DNA from: Candidatus Nitrosotenuis aquarius
GTDB taxonomy: Archaea > Thermoproteota > Nitrososphaeria > Nitrososphaerales > Nitrosopumilaceae
DNA: 64,000 bases
Assembly (NCBI RefSeq): GCF_002787055.1
Contig: NZ_CP024808.1
Coordinates: 708,328-772,327 of the forward strand
Reading direction: 5' to 3'
The notes beneath the pieces were generated by a model. That model did no database searches. It was not told the origin of the DNA and saw only the letters and a program-made list of their open reading frames with translations. Positions 50,854 through 59,100 of the stretch are shown here, piece after piece (the stretch's first letter is position 1; each line of letters begins with the position of its first letter). Position numbers and translations under genes: made by a program.

Positions 50854-52254
50854 TTATCCTACCGAGTCGTCCATTTCCAGTTTTATGAGTCGGTTTAGCT
50901 CGACTGCATATTCCATTGGGAGCTCTTTGGTAAATGGCTCCATGAATCCGTTTACAATTAGTGTCAGTGCTTCTTCTTCTGAAAAGCCTCTGGTCATCAG
51001 GTAAAAGATTTGCTCGTCACCTATCTTGCCTACAGTTGCCTCGTGGGTAACGGTTGCGTCTTCTTGGTTGATTTCCATGTATGGGTAGGTGTCAGTTTTT
51101 GAAGTGTCATCTAATAGTAAGGCATCGCATCGTACTGAGGATTTTACGTTTGTAGCTCCCTTCGCCACATGCAACAAGCCTCTGTAGGTGGTTCTGCCGT
51201 TTAGTCTGCTTACTGATTTTGATGTGATTCGCGATGTTGTTTCTGGTGCCAGGTGTACCATTTTTGCTCCGGTGTCTTGGTGCTGGCCTTTTCCTGCAAA
51301 TGCGATGGACAGTGTTTCGCCGTGCGCCTTTGGTTCTAGCAAGTAGATTCCAGGATACTTCATTGTTATTTTGCTGCCAATGTTGCCGTCAATCCATTCT
51401 ACTTTTGCACCTTGGTATGCATATGCTCGTTTGGTGACAAGATTGTACACATCAGAGCTCCAGTTTTGGATTGTTGTGTATCGCAGCTTGGCGTCCTTGT
51501 GTGCAACCAATTCCACTACGGCAGAGTGCAATGACTCTGAGGAATATACTGGTGCAGTGCATCCTTCGATGTAGTGGACTTCGGATCCTTCGTCCGCAAT
51601 GATTAGTGTTCTCTCGAACTGTCCAATGTTTTCTGCGTTGATTCTAAAGTATGCTTGTAGCGGCATGTCGACTTTGACTCCTGGTGGAATGTAGATGAAC
51701 GATCCTCCGCTCCACACTGCAGAGTTTAATGCCGCAAACTTGTTGTCTTCTGGAGGAATTATTTTGCCAAAATACTTCTTGAAGATCTCCGGATGTTCTT
51801 TTAGTGCAGTGTCCGTGTCTAGGAATAGTACGCCTTGCTTTGCCAAGTCTTCACGCAGATTGTGATATACAACTTCGGATTCGTATTGTGCGCCTACGCC
51901 TGCTAGGAATTTCTTTTCTGCCTCTGGAATTCCCAGCTTGTCAAAGGTTCTTTTTACCTCTGGTGGGACATCATCCCAGTTTTTCTCTGTTTTTTCAGAA
52001 GCCTTTGCATAATAGTAGATATTTTGAAAGTCGATCATGCCCAAGTCTGGACCCCAGTTCGGCATTGGCTTTTTCATGAACACTTCGTATGCTCTTAGTC
52101 TGAAATCAAGCATCCATTGTGGTTCATTTTTTAATTTAGAAATTTCTTGAATTACTTCTTTTGATAATCCTTTTTTTGATAAATGCACATACATCTCGGT
52201 GGATTCTTTGAAATCATATTTTGAATAATCCATGTTGAGATTTTCTTGCGCCAT
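50854..52254 (-). CDS. sufB: Fe-S cluster assembly protein SufB
   Basis: 466 aa. SufB features: [40 protein letters not shown], the beta-helix and [20 protein letters not shown] followed by [20 protein letters not shown]. The C-terminal [13 protein letters not shown] is also typical. It is first in the operon, with a TATA box 22-30 bp upstream. Confidence 0.97.
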   Translation of the reverse strand: MAQENLNMDYSKYDFKESTEMYVHLSKKGLSKEVIQEISKLKNEPQWMLDFRLRAYEVFMKKPMPNWGPDLGMIDFQNIYYYAKASEKTEKNWDDVPPEVKRTFDKLGIPEAEKKFLAGVGAQYESEVVYHNLREDLAKQGVLFLDTDTALKEHPEIFKKYFGKIIPPEDNKFAALNSAVWSGGSFIYIPPGVKVDMPLQAYFRINAENIGQFERTLIIADEGSEVHYIEGCTAPVYSSESLHSAVVELVAHKDAKLRYTTIQNWSSDVYNLVTKRAYAYQGAKVEWIDGNIGSKITMKYPGIYLLEPKAHGETLSIAFAGKGQHQDTGAKMVHLAPETTSRITSKSVSRLNGRTTYRGLLHVAKGATNVKSSVRCDALLLDDTSKTDTYPYMEINQEDATVTHEATVGKIGDEQIFYLMTRGFSEEEALTLIVNGFMEPFTKELPMEYAVELNRLIKLEMDDSVG

Positions 52255-52275
52255 GCAACACAGAACTTCGTTTTG

Positions 52276-52284
52276 TTATAAATA
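52276..52284 (-). promoter_or_regulatory. TATA box of the suf operon
   Basis: On the minus strand TATTTATAA lies 22-30 bp before the sufB ATG, suggesting a leaderless mRNA for the sufB-sufD-Rieske-sufS-sufU operon. Confidence 0.55.
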
Positions 52285-52336
52285 GATTCTACACTGATTA
52301 CTAGTTGTGAGTCGGAGTAGGGAAAGCTAATGTAGC

Positions 52337-53134
52337 TCAAGCTAATGAAAAAATATTTTTCATTGCTTCAAAAGCTCCTGGAACAGTATGAACGCCTGCA
52401 ACTTTTGGTTCGACGTTGAATTTTTTTAATTCCTCTGCAGTGAACGGGCCGATTGCTACGATCTGTATTTTCTCTAATTTTTTTAGCAACTCTTTATTTT
52501 CAAAATCAGACATTATCTCAAAGAATCCTCGAACTGAGGATGCTGACGTGAAAACAATTCCATCAATTTTATTTTGTGAAAATAATTCCTTGAAGTCTTT
52601 CCATTGGGCATGATCAGAGAACGCTTGCACGTCATACAGGTGGTTTTCTTTTACTATTAGTCCTATTTTTTCTAGAAGCTTTGCCAGAAATTCTGTTGAT
52701 GCGCCGCTTCTTGGCACTATTACCTTTTTTCCTTCCGCATTTAGCCTCGTGAACTGCTCACCTACGCCAACGGAAGAAAATTTGCTTGGAACAAATGACA
52801 CCTTGATTCCCTCGTCTTCTAGTGCCTGCTTTGTCTTTGGGCCTACCGCCATCACCATGGTGTTTGCTATAGCAAGCTGCAGTTTTTGGTATTTTCCTGT
52901 GTTTTTTGCCACATCAAATAGCAGTTTGACTGCCTTTGAGCTCATAAAAACGGAATAGTCCGGCTGGAATTCTTGTACGTCCTGCAAAAAGTCATCCACT
53001 ATCTTGTCTCCCTTTGGCATCAGCTCTATTGTCGGTATGGGTAATGGTATTGCATTGTCTTTTGATGCCAGGTCAATGAATTCCTGCGCATCGTCCTTTG
53101 AGCGAGTAATGGCTATTGTTTTTCCTGAAATCAT
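52337..53134 (-). CDS. hemD: uroporphyrinogen-III synthase
   Basis: 265 aa from the ATG of an ATGA overlap; a GTG at 53143 would add three residues. HemD is poorly conserved, but ISGKTIAITRSKDDAQEFID at the start, YSVFMSSKAVKLLF, the VPRSGAS region and DGIVFTSASSVRGFF followed by VAIGPFTAEEL are typical. It cyclises hydroxymethylbilane. The last gene of the hemL-hemC-SUMT-hemD operon. Confidence 0.9.
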   Translation of the reverse strand: MISGKTIAITRSKDDAQEFIDLASKDNAIPLPIPTIELMPKGDKIVDDFLQDVQEFQPDYSVFMSSKAVKLLFDVAKNTGKYQKLQLAIANTMVMAVGPKTKQALEDEGIKVSFVPSKFSSVGVGEQFTRLNAEGKKVIVPRSGASTEFLAKLLEKIGLIVKENHLYDVQAFSDHAQWKDFKELFSQNKIDGIVFTSASSVRGFFEIMSDFENKELLKKLEKIQIVAIGPFTAEELKKFNVEPKVAGVHTVPGAFEAMKNIFSLA

Positions 53135-53874
53135 TTTCTCCACGCTATTGTTTTGTGTAGTTTGACTACGTTTCCTATTATTATAACTGACGGCGGCGTG
53201 AATTTGTTTTCCTTGATCTTTTGCGCAATGTTTGATAAATTTCCGACGAGTGTTTTCTGATCTTCGTTTGTTCCCTTGTATATCACTGCAACAGGCGTTG
53301 TCTTGGACATGCCCCCAGCAACCAACTGCTTTGATATTGTACCGATTCTGGATAGTCCCATCATTATCACTATGGTTTCAACTGATTTTGCAAGCTTTTT
53401 CCACTGCACCGGGGATTTTGTTTTACCAGGATCTTCGTGGCCTGTCACAAAAACTACAGATGACGAGTATTTCCTATGAGTCAATGGTATGCCAGAGTAT
53501 ATCGCAGAGCCGATGCCAGATGTTATGCCTGGAATTATTTCGAATTTTATTTTGTATTTTTTTAGATATTCTGCTTCTTCACCGCCTCGGCCAAAGATGA
53601 ATGGGTCGCCTCCCTTTAGTCGTACAACATTTTTGTTTGATTTTGCAAATTTTACCATCTGCAGGTTGGTGTCGTCTTGGTGCTTGTAGTCATCGCCTAC
53701 TTCTCTGCCAACATATAGCTTGGTCGTTCTTTTTGGAATCATTGCTATGATTTTCTTTGATACCAGTCTGTCATAGAGGACGACATCTGCGGATTTGATG
53801 AGCTCAGCTGCGCGTAGCGTGAGTAGTTTGTGGTCTCCAGGACCTGCCCCAACCAAATATACGGTTCCGCTCAT
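53131..53874 (-). CDS. cobA: uroporphyrinogen-III C-methyltransferase (SUMT)
   Basis: 247 aa from the ATG that overlaps the hemC stop (ATGA); an upstream ATG at 53883 adds three residues. TVYLVGAGPGDHKLLTLRAA, VVLYDRLVSKKIIAM, VRLKGGDPFIFGRGGEEAEY and the PGITSGIGSAIYSGIPLTHR region are SUMT signatures. It methylates uroporphyrinogen III to precorrin-2, the branch point to siroheme, Ahb-haem and cobalamin. Confidence 0.95.
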   Translation of the reverse strand: MSGTVYLVGAGPGDHKLLTLRAAELIKSADVVLYDRLVSKKIIAMIPKRTTKLYVGREVGDDYKHQDDTNLQMVKFAKSNKNVVRLKGGDPFIFGRGGEEAEYLKKYKIKFEIIPGITSGIGSAIYSGIPLTHRKYSSSVVFVTGHEDPGKTKSPVQWKKLAKSVETIVIMMGLSRIGTISKQLVAGGMSKTTPVAVIYKGTNEDQKTLVGNLSNIAQKIKENKFTPPSVIIIGNVVKLHKTIAWRK

Positions 53875-54803
53875 TTGTTCCACTCGTCCAACTTTGCTCT
53901 CCAGTCTTTGGCAAGATCATTTACACCTTTTCGTTGCAATTCTTCTGCTGCCTCTTTTCCTATTTGGTATGGATTTGACTTGTTTCCGGATTTTTTTACA
54001 ACTAGTGCTTGCTTGCCATCAATTGAATATGCGATTACTGTGAGGTCTAGTATGTCATCGTTTATTTGGGCAAATGCGCCAACAGGGAATCTGCACCCAG
54101 AGTCTACAAATTCGGATAGTGCACGCTCGGATTCCACTGCGATTCTGGAGTTATTGTCTTGGATTTTTTGTAGCATCGATATTGTTTGAGTGTCGTTTTT
54201 TCGGCAAACAATTCCCAGCGCTCCCTGTCCTGGGGAGGGTGGAAAGTCAACTATTGGCAGCGGGGTGTGCTTTACGTTTACTCCAAGCCTGTTGATTCCT
54301 GCTTGTGCCAGAACAATCCCATCAAATATTCCGTCTTGGACTTTATTTATTCTAGTTTCCACGTTTCCGCGAATTGTCTTTACTTGGAGGTCAGGCCTTT
54401 TTCTGGAAACTTGGACTGCGCGTCTCAGACTGCTTGTGCCAATTAGCGCACCTTTTTTGATGGTATCTAGTGTGTCGCCGTTTTTTGAAATGAAAATGTC
54501 GTTGAACGGCTCTCTTGGTGGAACACATCCAAGGATTAGATCATCTGGGAGAATTGATGGTACATCCTTGAGGCTGTGCACTGCAAAGTCTACTTGTTTT
54601 TCTGCGACTGCCTTGTCGATTTCTTTTTCAAAAATTCCCTTTTGGTTTATCGTAAATAACGGTCTTGCGTCGGTGTCGCCCTTGGTCGTTATTGTTTTGA
54701 TTTCATAATCTGAATCTGGGTTTTTCTTTTTTAGCTCCGACACTACCCAGTTTGTCTGCGATATTGAAAGCTGGCTTCCCCTAGTGCCAATCAGATATTT
54801 CAT
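53871..54803 (-). CDS. hemC: hydroxymethylbilane synthase (porphobilinogen deaminase)
   Basis: 310 aa. TRGSQLSISQTNWVVSELKK at the start, HSLKDVPSILPDDL, GTSSLRRAVQVSRKRPDLQV, IRGNVETRINK and the dipyrromethane cysteine in VDSGCRFPVGAFAQI. It polymerises four porphobilinogens. It overlaps hemL and cobA by ATGA. Confidence 0.97.
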   Translation of the reverse strand: MKYLIGTRGSQLSISQTNWVVSELKKKNPDSDYEIKTITTKGDTDARPLFTINQKGIFEKEIDKAVAEKQVDFAVHSLKDVPSILPDDLILGCVPPREPFNDIFISKNGDTLDTIKKGALIGTSSLRRAVQVSRKRPDLQVKTIRGNVETRINKVQDGIFDGIVLAQAGINRLGVNVKHTPLPIVDFPPSPGQGALGIVCRKNDTQTISMLQKIQDNNSRIAVESERALSEFVDSGCRFPVGAFAQINDDILDLTVIAYSIDGKQALVVKKSGNKSNPYQIGKEAAEELQRKGVNDLAKDWRAKLDEWNK

Positions 54804-56071
54804 TGTCTGACCTGCCTTAGTGCATAATCGTATGCATGTATTGTCTTGTCCAAGTCAGATTCTGTGTGTGCATATGATAAAAATCCGGTTTCAAACTGGG
54901 ATGGTGCAACAAAGATTCCCTCATTTAGCAAACTATGGAATAGTTTGTGGAATTTTTTTCCGTCTGCTCTTTTGGATGATGCATAGTCTGTGACTGGCTT
55001 GTCTGTAAAGAAAATCTGAAACATGGACTCTATTGCATTTACTTGGTGCTGTATTCCGTATTTTGTGGCGGATTCGTGGATGGATTTTGCCAGAGTCAGG
55101 CATTGTTTTGCCAGTTTTGGATAGATTTTGCTTTTCAGCGTAGACATTGTGCGTATGGATGCTATGCCGGCCGCAACGGAAATTGGATTGCCTGCAAATG
55201 TGCTTGCCTCGTACACTTTGCCGCCAGGCGCTAGCTGGTCCATTATCTCTTTTTTTCCTCCAACTGCAGAGATTACAAATCCGTTTGACAGTGATTTTCC
55301 AAGTGTTGTGATATCAGGCGTAATTCCAAAGTGTTCCTGTGCGCCTCCCAGGCCCATCCTAAATCCCGTGATTATTTCATCGAAGATCAGTGGAATGCCC
55401 GCTTGCTTTGTCATTTTTCTCATGTCATGGAGGAAATTCTTTTCTGGCAAAATAAGGCCCATGTTGCCAAGGACTGGCTCTACTATAACGCCAGCAATGT
55501 CTTTGTTTTTTGAAATTACTTTGTCTAGTTGTTCTGAATTGTTGTACTGGACTACAATGGTGTTTTTTGTAAAATCATCAGGTATGCCATCAGATACTGA
55601 AATTCCTGCTAGTCCAGAGCCAGCTCGCACCAGCATTGATTCGTGTGCGCCATGGTAACAGCCTTCAAATTTTATTATCTTTTTTTTCTTGGTAAAGCCC
55701 CTTGCCAGTCTAATTGCGGTCATGGTGGCCTCAGATCCAGTGTTTACCAGTCGAATCTTTTGCATTGATGGATATGCTTTTTTGATTAAAGTTGCTAGTT
55801 CTACCTCAAGCGCGGTTGGCGCGCCATATAGTGTTCCAGTGTTTAGCTGTTTTTGTACTGCAGAAATCACTTGTGGGTGCCTGTGGCCCAAAATCATTGC
55901 GCCGTATCCTGTGCAGTAATCTACATACTCGCTTCCGTCTTCATCCCAAATTAGGCTGCCCTGCGCTTTTTTGACAAAAAACGGATATGGCTCAAAATAG
56001 CGTACAGGGCTGCTGACACCAGACGGGATTATTTTTTTTGCAGAATCAAATAGTTTTTTTGATTTAGGCAA
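54800..56071 (-). CDS. hemL: glutamate-1-semialdehyde 2,1-aminomutase
   Basis: 423 aa from a TTG. IPSGVSSPVRYFEPYPFFVK, VNTGSEATMTAIRLARGFT, DEIITGFRMGLGGAQEHFG, the PLP lysine in TTLGKSLSNGFVISAVGG and the EASTFAGNPISVAAG end are typical. It forms ALA from the HemA product. It heads this operon; hemA is in the other haem cluster. Confidence 0.96.
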   Translation of the reverse strand: MPKSKKLFDSAKKIIPSGVSSPVRYFEPYPFFVKKAQGSLIWDEDGSEYVDYCTGYGAMILGHRHPQVISAVQKQLNTGTLYGAPTALEVELATLIKKAYPSMQKIRLVNTGSEATMTAIRLARGFTKKKKIIKFEGCYHGAHESMLVRAGSGLAGISVSDGIPDDFTKNTIVVQYNNSEQLDKVISKNKDIAGVIVEPVLGNMGLILPEKNFLHDMRKMTKQAGIPLIFDEIITGFRMGLGGAQEHFGITPDITTLGKSLSNGFVISAVGGKKEIMDQLAPGGKVYEASTFAGNPISVAAGIASIRTMSTLKSKIYPKLAKQCLTLAKSIHESATKYGIQHQVNAIESMFQIFFTDKPVTDYASSKRADGKKFHKLFHSLLNEGIFVAPSQFETGFLSYAHTESDLDKTIHAYDYALRQVRQ

Positions 56072-56110
56072 CGAATTGAGGTGGAATTTTTGTTATTATT
56101 AATTCTAGAC

Positions 56111-59100
56111 TTACTCACATTTAATCAGAATGTCATCGTCATTTTCCGATACTATGCAAGAGTCTGAATCATCACCACCATCAATGATATCAACACCAGT
56201 CATCCCAATTAGGAAATCCTCGCCGGATTGGCCCTTGATTATATCGGCACCGTCTCCGCCGTTGATGTAGTCGTTTCCTTCGTTTCCATATACAATATCA
56301 TCGCCGTCACCTGCCAAGATACAGTCGTTTCCTTTTTCCGCAGTTATGATGTCGTCTCCTCCAAGGCTGATTATTAGGTCAGCTAGGTTTGTGCCAACTA
56401 GAATGTCGTCATCTTCTTTGCCGATTATGACATTGTATGATGATTCCGGCTTGCCGCAGGCTTCCACAGTTACTGTCTGGGTTTTGCTAAGCGAGTTGCC
56501 GAACTTGTCCTCGACGGTCCAAGTTACTATAGTCTGTCCAAGTGGGAATGTTTCTGGTGCATCGCTAGTTATGTTTGGCGCATCGTCAGTAAGATCGGTT
56601 GCGGTTGCAACACCCACGGATACCGGCGTCTTGAGCGATACTGCATCAGTTACTATACTATCAGGAATGACCAGTGTTGGTGCGGAAGTATCTACCACAG
56701 TTACCTTTTGTGTTATGGTGGATGCGTTTCCTGCCTCGTCTGTTGCAGTCCAGGTTACAGTGGTGTCTCCTAGCGCAAAGACATATGGTGCATCGTTTTC
56801 AATGTGAACCTCGCTTACTGTATCTTGTGCAGACGGTAATGATAGTGAAATTGTGTTTTGCGTTGCAGATGTTGCCTCTACTGTCAAGCCTTCAGGTTGT
56901 ATTATTTTTGGTGCAGTGGTGTCTACTATGGTGATTTTCTGGGTGGCAGACGCTACGTTTCCTGACAGATCGGTTGCAGTCCAAGTAACCAGAGTCTCAC
57001 CTAATGAGAACACGGATGGTGCATCGTTTGTTACTGTAGATATTTCTACTAAATCAGACGCATCCGCCTTGCCAAGCGATACTATGTTTTCTCCAAATGA
57101 TGTTGCCTCCATGGTAACGTCTGCTGGCGGCGTAATTGTTGGCGATGTAGTGTCTTGTATGGTGATTCGTTGTGTTGCAGTAGCCGAGTTTCCTGCTTCA
57201 TCTGTTGCAGTCCAGGTAACTGTTGTTTCACCCAGCGAGAATTGTGCTGGAGCGTCATTGGTCAATGAAGTAATATCCAGAATATCAAAGACAGTTGGTA
57301 CTGCTAGGCTCACAGAGTTGCCGTCCTTGCTTGTCGCTTCTACTGTAATATCAGGTATTTTAGCAAACTTTGGTGGAACCGTATCAACTATGGTAATCTT
57401 TTGAGATACAGACTCAGAGTTGCCTGTGCTGTCCTTGGCAGTCCAGGTTACAATTGTATCCCCTACTGGGAAGAATTCCGGTGCATCGCTAGTTATGGAT
57501 TCAATTCCGACGTTATCCGATACTGATGGCGTCTCCAGGGTTACTGTGTTTTCCAGTTTCGATGTTGCCTCTTGGGTGATATCAGATGGTGCAGAAATTG
57601 TCGGTTTTGTGGTGTCCACTATTGTTATTTTTTGAGTGGCAGTGCTTGTGTTTCCAGCAGAGTCTGTTGCAGTCCAGGTGACAATGGTCTCGCCCAATTC
57701 AAATGAGTCTGGTGCATCGTTTTCAACTGATACCAGTGCAACGGCATCTTCTGCTTTTGCTTCACCAAGATCTACAACATTGTCAGATGGTGAGGTTGCC
57801 TCTTGGGTGATATCAGATGGTGCTGTGATGGTTGGCTTTGTATTATCAGATACTGTGACTTTTTGAGTAGCAGTAGCCGAGTTGCCCGATGAATCACTTA
57901 CTGTCCAGGTGACTAGGGTTTCACCCAGTGGGAATGATTTTGGTGCATCGTTTGTAATTGTGACTTCGCTTACCGTATCAGATGCTACTGGCTCGCCAAG
58001 AGATACTGAATTATCAGTTGGCGATGTTGCCTCAAATGATACATCTGATGGTGCTGTGATAATTGGTAGTGTAGTGTCTTGTACGGTTATAGTCTGAGTT
58101 GCAGTGGCCGAGTTTCCAGCCTCGTCTGTCGCAGTCCAGGTAACTGTGGTTACTCCCAGCTTGAAATAATCTGGTGCATCGTTTGTTACTGATACCACCT
58201 CGACTAGGTCATTTGTCTTGATGTTTCCAAAATCAACTGCGTTCTTGTCCTCGCTTGTTGCTTCAACTGTGACATCAAATACGCGGATTTCTGGTTTTGT
58301 GGTGTCCACAATACTTACTTTTTGCTCTACAGTCGATACTAGTCCGGACGAATCTGTTGCAGTCCAGGTTACAATTGTATCCCCTACTGGGAAGAATTCC
58401 GGTGCATCGCTAGTTATGGATTCAATTCCGACGTTATCCGATACTGATGGCGTCTCCAGGGTTACTGTGTTTTCCAGTTTCGATGTTGCCTCTTGGGTGA
58501 TATCAGATGGTGCAGAAATTGTCGGTTTTGTGGTGTCCACTATTGTTATTTTTTGAGTGGCAGTGCTTGTGTTTCCAGCAGAGTCTGTTGCAGTCCAGGT
58601 GACAATGGTCTCGCCTAGCGGGAATGACTCTGGTGCATCGCTAGTTATGGTAACTTCACTTACTGTGTCTGATGCAGTTGGCAATTGTAACGACACGGTA
58701 TTCTCAGAAGCAGATGTTGCCTCTTGGGTGATATCAGACGGTGCCACAATGCTTGGCGCAGTAGTATCCATAATGGTAATTTTCTGATTTGCAGTCGAGA
58801 TATTTCCTGATGAATCTGTTGCAGTCCAGGTGACAATGGTCTCGCCTAGCGGGAATGACTCTGGTGCATCGCTAGTAACGGATTCAACCTTGATTGCATC
58901 GCTTACTTGGGCATCTCCAATTGATACTTGTGTTCCATCCTTTCCTGTTGCCTCTTGGGTTACATCTGCTGGAACAGAGATTACTGGTGCTGTTGTATCT
59001 ACGACAGAGATTAGCTGTGTGGCAGTGCTTGTGTTGCCCGAAGTATCAGTTGCAGTCCAGGTTACAGTGGTGTCTCCTAGCTGAAATGACTCTGGTGCAT

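Noticed and set aside
57438-58615. CRISPR or tandem-satellite reading of the repeats
   Set aside because: The repeats are coding, about 231 bp in period and diverged, with no short palindromic direct repeats or spacers.
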